Of a stretch of 64,000 nucleotides of DNA, positions 31,245 through 39,093 are shown piece by piece. Below the pieces are notes generated by a model that made no database searches, was not told the origin of the DNA, and worked only from the letters and a program-made list of their open reading frames with translations. Each line of letters begins with the position of its first letter. Within the stretch, counting starts at the first letter, position 1. The DNA lies in IMG/VR virus record IMGVR_UViG_3300006880_000001, positions 1-64,000 of that record. The stretch is one strand, 5' to 3'. This DNA is from a virus. Made by a program: the position numbers and the translations under genes.

Positions 31245-32057
31245 ATGGAACGGCCTCCGCTGCTCTGCGCTGCGATGCCTACCCGGAACGACCGCCTGCC
31301 GCTCCTACCTTGGGCCATCCGCCAATGGCTCGCGCAGACCGAAGACGTCCGTGGCAGCGCCTTCTGCCAACTCTGGATCGGCGTCGACGGAGGGTGGTCG
31401 GACGCCGCGCGGGTCACCACGTGGTTGACCCAGCAGCTGCACGGTCTACCGCCCGAAGTACTCATCGTCCCCATCCCGTTCGCAGGTGCGATCGGTGGGA
31501 AGCGCAACCTCCTCCTGGAGGAGATCGACCGCGGAACGGAGCGCCTCGGCCTGAAGGTCTGGATCCTCACCTGGGACGACGACGACTTCCATGGACCGAA
31601 CCGCCTCCTCTACACCACCCGCGCGATCCAGAAGGACCGCAACGTGACCGTCCTCGGCACGCGCATCATGAAGATCTTCCTGCTCCCGCGCGGTGAGGCG
31701 TGGCGCTATGAGTACCCTGCGGGGCGCCGCCCGGAGTACTACGTCGGCGGCACCATGGCGTTCCGGATCGACGAATGGCGGGCAGAGCCATACAGCGGGG
31801 CGGCCAAGACCGGCGAGGATGCCACCTGGGTCGTGAACCGCATCATGGCGGGCGCGGTCCACGCAGAGATTCCCCACGTCGGCGACGAGTACGTCGCCAT
31901 CTACCACACCGGCAACACGGCCTCACAGCTCCCACCCGAAGACGGCTTCCGAGATCCCTGGTTCGAACCGACGACGCTGGCGCCTTCCTTCTGGGCCGCC
32001 TGGCCGGAGATCGACGCGGCCTACCAGGCATTTCGAGGAACGGCCACCGCACCGTGA
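31245..32057 (+). CDS. Probable glycosyltransferase, 270 aa
   Basis: GT-A-type protein with the DxD-like metal motif in WDDDDFHGPNRLL and PFAGAIGGKRNLLLEE. ATG 31245 is chosen because TGC-TAACTG ends 7 nt upstream, matching the leaderless rule; ATG 31239 in the same frame is possible. First gene of a rightward cluster toward the tRNA-like gene. Confidence 0.75.
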   Translation: MERPPLLCAAMPTRNDRLPLLPWAIRQWLAQTEDVRGSAFCQLWIGVDGGWSDAARVTTWLTQQLHGLPPEVLIVPIPFAGAIGGKRNLLLEEIDRGTERLGLKVWILTWDDDDFHGPNRLLYTTRAIQKDRNVTVLGTRIMKIFLLPRGEAWRYEYPAGRRPEYYVGGTMAFRIDEWRAEPYSGAAKTGEDATWVVNRIMAGAVHAEIPHVGDEYVAIYHTGNTASQLPPEDGFRDPWFEPTTLAPSFWAAWPEIDAAYQAFRGTATAP

Positions 32058-32063
32058 TACTTA
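32043..32063 (+). promoter_or_regulatory. GTCAC-class promoter (GCCAC variant)
   Basis: GCCAC, 10 nt, TACTTA (32058-32063), 7 nt to ATG 32071, overlapping the end of the previous gene. Confidence 0.55.
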
Positions 32064-32070
32064 TGGCCTG

Positions 32071-32403
32071 ATGCTGCCCAAGCCGTTGCGGTCCGGCGCC
32101 AAGCTCCACCTCTCCAACCGCTTCCGCGCCACCCTTCTGAAGGCTGTCGACGTAGCGTTTGCCATGGCGCTCGTTGACGATCCCACGCTCGAGAGGTTGC
32201 GCGCCCAGGTCACCAACCGACTTGGAGCGCGGTTACCGCTCACGGAGCGTCAGACGACACGTACGGCCCGCGTGCTGCTTGAGGCCATGTTGATCACTTT
32301 CTCCACGCACCTCGATGCAAAGGACCGGGCGGAGATGGAATCCTTCCTGGAGATGATCGAGGCGAAGAATGCGCAGGTTGCCAAGCGGAAGAGGCGCCGC
32401 TAG
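32071..32403 (+). CDS. Small basic helical protein, 110 aa
   Basis: ATG 32071. Helical with basic N-terminus (MLPKPLRSGAKLHLSNRFRA) and a C-terminal tail VAKRKRRR like other poly-Arg-tailed proteins here. No family recognised. Confidence 0.65.
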   Translation: MLPKPLRSGAKLHLSNRFRATLLKAVDVAFAMALVDDPTLERLRAQVTNRLGARLPLTERQTTRTARVLLEAMLITFSTHLDAKDRAEMESFLEMIEAKNAQVAKRKRRR

Positions 32404-32414
32404 ACGATCCGTAG

Positions 32415-32435
32415 GTCACAGCGCCGTGATACGGT
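32415..32435 (+). promoter_or_regulatory. GTCAC-class promoter
   Basis: GTCAC (32415-32419), 10 nt, TACGGT (32430-32435), 7 nt to ATG 32443. Confidence 0.65.
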
Positions 32436-32442
32436 TCGCGGC

Positions 32443-32607
32443 ATGATCCTGCCCTACGTTCCCGTCCTCGTCATGGTCGCTGGTCTCTTGCTGTACCTGC
32501 TGAGCAGCAACGCGAAGGCGCAGGAGCTCGGCCGGATCCTGTTCTTCGTCGGTCTGTTCTTCACGGTCGGTGTCATCGGCGGTGCGAAGGTCCTGACCCT
32601 CAAGTAG
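32443..32607 (+). CDS. Small membrane protein, 54 aa
   Basis: MILPYVPVLVMVAGLLLYLL, a short polar stretch (SSNAKAQELGR), then a second membrane helix (ILFFVGLFFTVGVIGGAKVL). Two helices with a short loop, typical of small phage membrane or holin-like proteins. Good promoter but no family. Confidence 0.6.
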   Translation: MILPYVPVLVMVAGLLLYLLSSNAKAQELGRILFFVGLFFTVGVIGGAKVLTLK

Positions 32608-32634
32608 TTCACCGACGGTGATCGATCACGGCCC

Positions 32635-32663
32635 TTGACACGCCTACATGGTGTCGCTAGGTT
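32635..32663 (+). promoter_or_regulatory. Probable sigma70-like promoter
   Basis: TTGACA (32635-32640), 17-nt spacer, TAGGTT (32658-32663) ahead of the PTH2-like gene. A leaderless ATG at 32671 would be 7 nt downstream but is out of frame with the gene (see 32666-33025). Confidence 0.5.
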
Positions 32664-32665
32664 CG

Positions 32666-33025
32666 GTGGCATGTCCCATTGACCGTCAGCCGCCCGCGGC
32701 CACGTCACTCGCCCACTACGTCGTCATCCGCGCTGACCTCCCCCTCGGGTTGAAGGTCGCCAACACAGTCCACGCAGCTGGGCTATCCGCCTCCTGGCGA
32801 GACGGTCCGCTGCCCACCGACACCATCGCCGTGGCTCTCGCCGCGCGTGATGAGAGCCACCTCCACGAGCTCTCCGTGAAGCTCGCGGAGCGCAACATCC
32901 TCCACCACCCTGTCCGTGAGTCCGACGGACCCTACGCGGGGCAGTGGATGGCCATCGGCCTCGAGCCGACCGCCGACCGCGACGCGGTCAGAAAGGTGGT
33001 CTCGCACCTACCGCTCGTGCGGTGA
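32666..33025 (+). CDS. PTH2-like peptidyl-tRNA hydrolase family protein
   Basis: About 119 aa. HYVVIRADLPLGLKVANTVHAAG, then IAVALAARDESHLHELSVKLAE and NILHHPVRESDGPYAGQWMAIGLEP match the peptidyl-tRNA hydrolase 2 fold, with the catalytic-site Asp region in RESDGP. Start uncertain: GTG 32666 is in frame; the best-placed ATG (32671) gives only a 3-codon frame. If active it would recycle peptidyl-tRNA. The tRNA-like gene lies 85 bp downstream. Confidence 0.7.
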   Translation: MACPIDRQPPAATSLAHYVVIRADLPLGLKVANTVHAAGLSASWRDGPLPTDTIAVALAARDESHLHELSVKLAERNILHHPVRESDGPYAGQWMAIGLEPTADRDAVRKVVSHLPLVR

Positions 33026-33109
33026 ACGTTCCTGGGGTCGTGGTGTACGCACGCACGCGCCGTCCTCGCGCCGGCGAAGACCTGGCCTGCCGCCAGGCGA
33101 CCCCACCAA

Positions 33110-33186
33110 GCGCGCTTAGCTCAGCAGCAGAGCACCGAGCGTAATGGACTCGGGTGTCGGGGGTGCGACTCCCTCAGCGCGCGCCA
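33110..33186 (+). tRNA. tRNA-like gene with expanded anticodon arm
   Basis: Acceptor stem GCGCGCT/AGCGCGC (perfect, 7 bp), D stem GCTC/GAGC, anticodon stem CCGAG/CTCGG around a 9-nt loop (33140-33148), T stem GGGGG/CCCTC, and encoded CCA after G73. The loop is 2 nt longer than normal; aligning U33 at 33142 gives AAT as anticodon (Ile-type). D- and T-loop invariants are partly lost (loop TGCGACT lacks the usual T55). Either a divergent phage tRNA, a frameshift-type tRNA or a tRNA-like RNA. Confidence 0.65.
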
Positions 33187-33189
33187 GCT

Positions 33190-33210
33190 GTCACCCTGTT
33201 GTGGTAACGA
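33190..33210 (+). promoter_or_regulatory. GTCAC-class promoter
   Basis: GTCAC (33190-33194), 10 nt, TAACGA (33205-33210), 8 nt to ATG 33219, immediately after the CCA end of the tRNA-like gene. Confidence 0.6.
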
Positions 33211-33218
33211 TGCGGGGT

Positions 33219-33470
33219 ATGAGCGATCGATCCAGCGCCGACATCTTCGCGACGATGTTCCTGCTGCTCGACTCGGACAAGACCAAGGAGCAGATCGCCC
33301 AGGAGCTGTGGAAGAAGACATTCGAGTTTGACTTCTCATGCCAGCAGCTCGAGATCGACGACACGTTGGTGCGGTTTGGCCTCGCCAGAAAGGTGAAGCG
33401 CCCCGACTACCCCGACGAGACCATCACCCAGTACCGGCGCGCGGACGGTCGGCGCTGGGATGATCCGTAG
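33219..33470 (+). CDS. Hypothetical protein, 83 aa
   Basis: ATG 33219 preferred over 33210 by promoter spacing. Acidic and helical (SSADIFATMFLLLDSDKTKEQ) then a mixed C-terminal half. Ends one base before the convergent glycosyltransferase gene. No family recognised. Confidence 0.6.
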   Translation: MSDRSSADIFATMFLLLDSDKTKEQIAQELWKKTFEFDFSCQQLEIDDTLVRFGLARKVKRPDYPDETITQYRRADGRRWDDP

Positions 33471-33471
33471 G

Positions 33472-34404
33472 TCACCAGGACCCGATCGCGACCTTCGCCC
33501 GCTCGACGTAGGAGGTGATCCAGGCCGCCTCCTCGGGGAAGTAGATGGCCGGGACGTCGAAGCACCACCAGGGTCTCTCGCCGGGGTAGAAGCGGCAGGG
33601 GATGAAGTCGATCGGCGCCGACGGCGGGTCCCCACGGCCAGGGATCCAGCCATCCGCGAGGAGCAGGAGCCCCCGGTGCATGTGCTCGTGGGGCGTTAGC
33701 TGTGGAGCGTCGATGGGGTCGACCAGGTAGAGATCTCCCTGCCGCCAGACCCCCGTCGAGACCTCCTCCACGACACCCTGGGCGCGGGGATGGGCGAGGA
33801 AGGCATACGACCCGATCGTTTCGTCGAGGTCGGTGTAGTTGGTCCGGGAGGGCAGGTACGGCGCGATCGTGTCGACCAGGGCGTCGTGGGGGATTCCGTA
33901 GTTGAGGGGGAGCATGTAGCGCCAGATCTCGGCGGTGGCCCCCGAGTAGCACATCGGGAACCGGACCTCACCGGGGCGCATGACCGCCGGCGGCCTTGGT
34001 GGCACGGGCGCCGCGGGCTGCATCCAGATGTCCCCGAGGCCGCGGTAGACGATGAAGTCCTCGCGGCGATCGAAGAAGGTCCGCGACAGGGGGATCATGT
34101 CCACGTCGGAGGTCAGGAGGAAGTCCTCGGGGTCGAGGAAGGGCTCGCAAGCGGCGACCAGCCGCGCACAGCGCATCGTGTTGGCGATGCCGAGCGGGGC
34201 CACCGCGTCGATGATGCTGGTGGTGGAACCCGCGAGCGCGAGCTCGGCGCGCACGAGATCGCCGAACGGCGTGTCCCAGCCCTCGGCGTGGAGGTACACC
34301 AACGCCTTGTAGCCGAGACGGCGCCACAGGCGGACGACCAGGGGGAGGTAGATGGCGTAGGTGGGGGCAGCGTCGCAGGCGAGGACGATGTAGCGTTGCT
34401 TCAT
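33472..34404 (-). CDS. Probable sugar/glycan-modifying GT-A-like protein, 310 aa
   Basis: ATG 34404 overlaps the upstream stop by 4 bp. MKQRYIVLACDAAPTYAIYLPL, then LLTSDVDMIPLSRTFF, a DxD-type metal site of nucleotide-diphospho-sugar transferases, in a mixed alpha/beta fold. Last gene of the five-gene leftward sugar operon 33472-37292. Transferred sugar unknown. Confidence 0.65.
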   Translation of the reverse strand: MKQRYIVLACDAAPTYAIYLPLVVRLWRRLGYKALVYLHAEGWDTPFGDLVRAELALAGSTTSIIDAVAPLGIANTMRCARLVAACEPFLDPEDFLLTSDVDMIPLSRTFFDRREDFIVYRGLGDIWMQPAAPVPPRPPAVMRPGEVRFPMCYSGATAEIWRYMLPLNYGIPHDALVDTIAPYLPSRTNYTDLDETIGSYAFLAHPRAQGVVEEVSTGVWRQGDLYLVDPIDAPQLTPHEHMHRGLLLLADGWIPGRGDPPSAPIDFIPCRFYPGERPWWCFDVPAIYFPEEAAWITSYVERAKVAIGSW

Positions 34405-35012
34405 CTCGGGGGCACCAGGTCGCGGAGGAAGGGATGCCACGAACGCCAGCTCTCTTTGTGCTCGGGGAAGGCGCGCGTGATGGTCTCGTGGTAGCGGTCG
34501 AGCTCGTCGAGGTTGACGAACCGCTCGCGCCAGAGGACGGCGGTGTGGGGTGTGGCGTGGGTGAAGACCGAACGGCGCCAGTCGCCCTGGACGGCGTCGC
34601 GGTACGACGGCTCCTCGAAGTCGTGGGCGACGACGATGGGCGCCCGGGTTTGACTGGTGACGAACGCGATGGTGTCGACCCGGGCGTCGACGGTGACCGA
34701 GTCGTCGATGAAGACGACGTCGTAGTCGTGGTAGTGGAGGAACGGTGCGGCGAGCTTCGCCATGGGCACCCCCTCCTCGTAGTGGAGGCGGCAACCCGGC
34801 CACGGATCGGTGAAGAACTCTCGGCGGACCGCCTCGTAGTACCAGGCCTCGCCGTTCTCGAGGACGTCCAGATGCGTGAGGTCGGGGAAGACCACGTCGT
34901 CCTGGAACATCGGTGAGCTGAAGCATCCCGATCCGAGCTCGAGAAGCCGCCGGATCGGACGGAGCTGCGCTAGAAGGACGAAGACCGGGATGTGCGATCC
35001 GGAGGCGATCAT
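34401..35012 (-). CDS. Methyltransferase-like protein, 203 aa
   Basis: ATG 35012 coupled to the upstream gene. RRLLELGSGCFSSPMF is a SAM motif I and YHDYDVVFIDDSV the acidic motif II region of class I methyltransferases. No specific target. Part of the glycan operon. Confidence 0.65.
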   Translation of the reverse strand: MIASGSHIPVFVLLAQLRPIRRLLELGSGCFSSPMFQDDVVFPDLTHLDVLENGEAWYYEAVRREFFTDPWPGCRLHYEEGVPMAKLAAPFLHYHDYDVVFIDDSVTVDARVDTIAFVTSQTRAPIVVAHDFEEPSYRDAVQGDWRRSVFTHATPHTAVLWRERFVNLDELDRYHETITRAFPEHKESWRSWHPFLRDLVPPR

Positions 35013-35854
35013 GCGTCGGGCCCGAAGGGGAGGATGGTGACGAACCCGAAGGGCTCGATCTCGTCTGGGGGCCACGCCGCGCGTTCGAGGCCCGAGAGAC
35101 GCTCGGTGAGCGCCATGTCGGTCTGCACCACCTTCTGCAGCTGCGGCGCGTAGGTGGCGCCGTCCGCGGCGATGCGATACCACGCGTCCGGGCGGTACCA
35201 GTACGTCGGGATCTGGTCGGTGTGGGTGGCCCCCGCGGCGACCCGGGCGCCATCGACCGAGAGGCCGCGCCAGACGAACTCCGTGAAGCGCGCGGCACGG
35301 ACGTTGAACAGCCAGTCCTCCATGTTGCGGAGGCCGGGGTCGACGAAGTTGCCGAAGCGCGCCTTCACCTTGGCGAGCACCGACGTCTTCATGGCGATGT
35401 TCGCCCACGAGGCGCAGAACGAACCGGCGAGGAGCTCCTGGCGCGCGGGCCGTGGGTAGTTGCCAGCGCCGGCGACGTTGCCCTCGTTCTCGTAGGGACC
35501 GAAGCAGGCGTCGGCGAAGCGTAGGGCGATGCGGTCCAGCGCGAGCTTCTCGGGCTCGAACCAGTCATCGGAGCCGAGGCGGACCCAGTAGGTCCCCTCC
35601 GCGACGGCGAGCTCCATGCCGATCTCGTTCATCGCGACGCCGCCGCGGTTGTCGTCGAAGCGGCGGTAGCGGATGCGCGGGTCGATCGTGTATGGGTGCA
35701 CGACGGCTTCGGTGTTGTCGATGGAGCCGTCGTCGAGGATGTACAGCCGCCAGTCGCGGTCGGTCTGCGCGCGCACCGACTCGATGGCCTGGGGCAGCGT
35801 CTTGGCCCGGTTGTAGGTGGGCAGGATGACGACGAAACGACCTTCCTTGTGCAT
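35009..35854 (-). CDS. GT2 glycosyltransferase, 281 aa
   Basis: VVILPTYNRAKTLPQAIESV, DDGSIDNTEAV and WVRLGSDDWFEPEKL give a classical family-2 GT-A domain (residues about 8-110); a C-terminal region with CASWANIAMKTSVL and NMEDWLFNVRA is shared with 28490-30157, so the two are homologous. Transfers a nucleotide-activated sugar to a glycan acceptor, probably on a surface polymer. Confidence 0.85.
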   Translation of the reverse strand: MHKEGRFVVILPTYNRAKTLPQAIESVRAQTDRDWRLYILDDGSIDNTEAVVHPYTIDPRIRYRRFDDNRGGVAMNEIGMELAVAEGTYWVRLGSDDWFEPEKLALDRIALRFADACFGPYENEGNVAGAGNYPRPARQELLAGSFCASWANIAMKTSVLAKVKARFGNFVDPGLRNMEDWLFNVRAARFTEFVWRGLSVDGARVAAGATHTDQIPTYWYRPDAWYRIAADGATYAPQLQKVVQTDMALTERLSGLERAAWPPDEIEPFGFVTILPFGPDA

Positions 35855-36531
35855 CAGGGTCTCCGACAGTAGAACGTGCGGAAGTCGCCGCAGTTGTAGA
35901 CCTGGACGTCCTCGATCCGGAAGCCGGCGCGTTCGATGACCTCGCGGCCCGCCGCCTCGGTGTAGTGGCGGGCGATGCAGCCATCACCGTCGGTGCAGGA
36001 CCCGAAGGCCGCGTCCTCCGCCCAACCCTGCTCGAGGCGGGGGGCGATGATCCAGTCGCAGCGCTGCCGCAGGTGCTCGGTGTAGAGCATGAACGTCGCC
36101 CAGCCGGTGGGCCGCAGCCGTGCGTGCAGCGCACGGAGCACGACGTGCATCATCGGCTCCTCGATGTGGTGGAGGACGCCGTGCGAGTTGATGACGTCGT
36201 AGGTCACGTCCGCCGGCGGAAGCGCGTCGCTCGCCGTCAGCCACCAGAACTGCGCGCGTGCCAGCATCCGCGGTCCGAGGAGCTCTTCGATGCGGCGGCG
36301 CGAGGTCTCGAGGTTGTCGGGGACGATGTCCACCAGGGTCACGTGCTCGGCGCCCGCCTTTAGGTACGACATGGCGTCGGCACCGCCGCCGCAGCCGTAC
36401 TCGAGGACCCTCTTGCCAGCGACCTCGGCCAGGTGTTGGACCCGCGCGTGGTCCGGGTAGACCACGGTCTTGTCAGGCGGGAAGCCCGACGCGTGGATCC
36501 AGAATTGGCGATCTGCGGCTAGCCGAGTCAT
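35854..36531 (-). CDS. SAM-dependent methyltransferase, 225 aa
   Basis: Class I fold: VLEYGCGGGADAMSY and DVINSHGVLHHIEEP. Strongly similar to 26608-27312 along the whole length, including FWIHASGFPPDK versus FWQCASGYPPDK. A pair of paralogues inside one virus suggests two different methylation positions. Coupled to both neighbours. Confidence 0.8.
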   Translation of the reverse strand: MTRLAADRQFWIHASGFPPDKTVVYPDHARVQHLAEVAGKRVLEYGCGGGADAMSYLKAGAEHVTLVDIVPDNLETSRRRIEELLGPRMLARAQFWWLTASDALPPADVTYDVINSHGVLHHIEEPMMHVVLRALHARLRPTGWATFMLYTEHLRQRCDWIIAPRLEQGWAEDAAFGSCTDGDGCIARHYTEAAGREVIERAGFRIEDVQVYNCGDFRTFYCRRP

Positions 36532-37292
36532 GGCAACACTTCCTTGATGGCCTGGATGGCGTATTCACCCTCGATGCTGGGGATGGCGTCGCGGATCCGC
36601 TCGGCATAGTTGTCGGGGGTCATGGAGGCCCACGGGATGCGCGCACCGCGGGCGTGGTGGGCGACCGACTCCGGGTTGGGCTCGGAGATGAACTCGATGT
36701 AGCGCGCGCGGGCGACGCCGGGCGCGTTCTCGACCGAGCCGAAGGTCTCGACCCAGAAGCCGGGGCCGAACGGGCTCTGACCGCCGGGGGCCTGCGTGGC
36801 GGGGCTGAGCGCGCGCTGGCGCTCGACCAGGATGCGCAGCGCTTCGGCGCCGGCGGTGGCGCTGATGACCGCGGTGTGGGCGTACTCGCCGTCCCAGACC
36901 AAGGCGACCTCCCCCTGGTCGATCGACGAGCCGAGCACCGACCGGAAGTAGAGGACGTCGACGTCGCTCCAGATCCCACCGTGGCGATGGAGGAGCCAGT
37001 GGCGGAGGACGTCGGAGCGGAAGACCTGGCACCACGCGCTCGAGGCGTCGTAGCCGGTCAGGCTGGCGCCGGTGACCTCATCGGGATCGACGAAGGCCAT
37101 CTCGATGTCGGCCTTGAGGGCGTCGTCGAAGTAGCAGCGCCCCGCGGGGTAGGCCGTCTGCTCATGCGGATGGGGTCGGTAGAGGGTCACCCGCCAGTCC
37201 GGGTGATGGATCCGGAAGCTCCACATGGACAGGTACTGGAACCAGGGGAGGGTCGTGTTTCCCCAGTAGAAGTGGGCGTGGCGCTGGTTCAT
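36528..37292 (-). CDS. DxD-type (GT32-like) glycosyltransferase, 254 aa
   Basis: ATG 37292. LHRHGGIWSDVDVLYFRSV is the DxD sugar-binding motif of GT32-like transferases, and FYWGNTTLPWFQYLSMWSF is the usual N-terminal element of the family. Extended -10 TGT-TACAGT precedes the start by 8 nt. First gene of the operon. Confidence 0.8.
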   Translation of the reverse strand: MNQRHAHFYWGNTTLPWFQYLSMWSFRIHHPDWRVTLYRPHPHEQTAYPAGRCYFDDALKADIEMAFVDPDEVTGASLTGYDASSAWCQVFRSDVLRHWLLHRHGGIWSDVDVLYFRSVLGSSIDQGEVALVWDGEYAHTAVISATAGAEALRILVERQRALSPATQAPGGQSPFGPGFWVETFGSVENAPGVARARYIEFISEPNPESVAHHARGARIPWASMTPDNYAERIRDAIPSIEGEYAIQAIKEVLP

Positions 37293-37356
37293 CTTCAACG
37301 ACTGTAACAGCTCACCGCGATCGGGCAGCAGAAAGACCTCTGCTAGAATCGCGGGT

Positions 37357-37680
37357 ATGCCCAGACGTGATCTGCTCCCTGGAGGACGTGCCGCTGGACG
37401 GTCTCCGTCCGAGTTCGATCCCGCGCAGCTGCGCCGCGGCATCAAGGTCGAGCTGGAGCACACCCCCGATCGTCGGATAGCCCGCGAGATCGCGATGGAT
37501 CACCTGACGGAAGACCCGCGCTATTACACCAAGTTGGCGCGGGTCCACCTGGATGGCGTTGGACGAAAGACCATCGCCGCCGGAGTGGTCTTGGGGTTCG
37601 TCGTTACGGGGTTCGTCGCCTGGCGCTACCGCCGCCAGGTCATTTCCGCAATCGCGACCATCGCCCCCGCGGTCTCCTGA
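37357..37680 (+). CDS. DUF5661-like protein with C-terminal membrane helix
   Basis: 107 aa. Residues about 20-60 carry the DUF5661-type pattern (GIKVELEHTPDRRIAREIAM then DHLTEDPRYYTKL), followed by a membrane helix (TIAAGVVLGFVVTGFVAW) and a short tail. TGC-TAGAAT ends 7 nt upstream of ATG 37357 (leaderless). The family is common in phage; function unknown. Confidence 0.7.
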   Translation: MPRRDLLPGGRAAGRSPSEFDPAQLRRGIKVELEHTPDRRIAREIAMDHLTEDPRYYTKLARVHLDGVGRKTIAAGVVLGFVVTGFVAWRYRRQVISAIATIAPAVS

Positions 37681-37687
37681 AAGAACG

Positions 37688-37708
37688 GTCACCGCGCCGT
37701 GGTACAGA
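37688..37708 (+). promoter_or_regulatory. GTCAC-class promoter
   Basis: GTCAC (37688-37692), 10 nt, TACAGA (37703-37708), 8 nt to ATG 37717. Confidence 0.65.
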
Positions 37709-37716
37709 CCACGGTG

Positions 37717-39093
37717 ATGACCGAGAGCATCTACATCATCGGAGGTGGGACCGTATTCCACGTCCGGCCCCACCTGGCCCTGGCCGCGATGGCGTACGGC
37801 ACCGCTGCACGCCGGCTCGCCCACCACGTCAACCATGCGGGCCGCGTCTACCACGCCGACCACACGGGCAGCTTCCACGGCGCCGTGCACCTTTACCTGA
37901 CGAAGATGGCGGGGGACGTGCACGAGGTCACGTACCCGCCGACCGACGGGACGGCTATGAAGCCGCGCCCCCGCCTCGAGACCAACGACGACGTCGCCAA
38001 CCTGGTCGAGAAGATCGTCGCCGACCCGACGGCGAGGATCCTCTTCCTACCGGTCGCGCTGTGCGACTTCCGAGGGCAGGTGAACGAGGGCCCAGCACAC
38101 CCATTCGACCTCGGCGTCGCCGGCTCCGGCAAGGAGCTCCCCCGCCTGTCGTCGGCGCAGCAGTACACCATGGACCTCGTCGCTGCTCCGAAGATCCTGC
38201 AGATGGTCCGCGCCACCCGGAAGGACCTCTTCCTCGTCGCCTTCAAGACGACCGCGGGCGCTAGCCGCGAGGCGCAGTTCGAGGCGGGCCTTCGACTGCT
38301 CAAGACGGCGTCGTGCAACCTGGTGGTCGCCAACGACATCCGTACCCGACACAACATGATCGTCACGCCGGAGCAGTCGTGGTACGCCCCCTCCGACGGC
38401 GACCGCGATGCGGTCCTCCGCGCGGTGGTCGACATGGCGATCCACCGATCGCAGGGCACCTTCACACGGTCGACCGTGGTCCCCGGCGATCCGGTCTTCT
38501 GGAACTCGAACCACGTCCCGAGCTCGCTGCGTACCGTGGTCGATCACTGCATCCGCCGCGGGGCCTACCGCGCGTTCCTCGGCAAGACGGTCGGCCACTT
38601 CGCGTTCAAGGTCGACGACAAGACATTCGTCACCTCCCGCCGCGGCGCCGACTTCAACGATATGGCCAAGGCCGGCATGGTCAAGGTCGAGCTCGACGGT
38701 GTCGATCGCGTCATCGCCCACGGCGCCAAGCCCTCCGTCGGCGGGCAGAGCCAACGCATCATCTTCCACGACCACCCGGACGTCGACTGCATCGTCCACT
38801 TCCACTGTCCGCTGCGGGAGGGGGCACACGTCCCGACGCGACCCCAGTGGCTCTACGAGTGCGGCTCCCACGAATGTGGGGAGAACACCAGCGACGGCCT
38901 CGCCCCGTTCGAGCTCGGCGGCTACAAGCACAACGTCAGCAAGCTGGTCGGCCGCGGCGCCCCGGTCTACGCGGTCATGCTCGACCGGCACGGTCCCAAC
39001 ATCGTCTTCCACCGGGACGTCAACCCGCAGGACGTCATCGACTTCATCGAGCAGAACTTCGACCTCACCAAGCAGACGAGCGACATGCCATGA
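37717..39093 (+). CDS. CoaB-like plus class II aldolase-like fusion
   Basis: 458 aa. N-terminal half resembles the phosphopantothenoylcysteine synthetase (CoaB) fold: IYIIGGGTVFHVRPHLA at the start and KELPRLSSAQQYTMDLVAAP ... LFLVAFKTTAGA, with NLVVANDIRT later. From about 260 it resembles class II aldolase/adducin domains, ending in a VHFHCPLREGAH metal motif and further His residues. The DNA frame is continuous. Such a fusion suggests coenzyme or sugar-phosphate metabolism; activity unproven. Confidence 0.65.
   Translation: MTESIYIIGGGTVFHVRPHLALAAMAYGTAARRLAHHVNHAGRVYHADHTGSFHGAVHLYLTKMAGDVHEVTYPPTDGTAMKPRPRLETNDDVANLVEKIVADPTARILFLPVALCDFRGQVNEGPAHPFDLGVAGSGKELPRLSSAQQYTMDLVAAPKILQMVRATRKDLFLVAFKTTAGASREAQFEAGLRLLKTASCNLVVANDIRTRHNMIVTPEQSWYAPSDGDRDAVLRAVVDMAIHRSQGTFTRSTVVPGDPVFWNSNHVPSSLRTVVDHCIRRGAYRAFLGKTVGHFAFKVDDKTFVTSRRGADFNDMAKAGMVKVELDGVDRVIAHGAKPSVGGQSQRIIFHDHPDVDCIVHFHCPLREGAHVPTRPQWLYECGSHECGENTSDGLAPFELGGYKHNVSKLVGRGAPVYAVMLDRHGPNIVFHRDVNPQDVIDFIEQNFDLTKQTSDMP

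Noticed and set aside
33472-35298. A 608-codon leftward reading frame as one gene
   Set aside because: Its first half is out of step with the genes 34401-35012 and 35009-35854; only the last 310 codons from ATG 34404 look like a protein.
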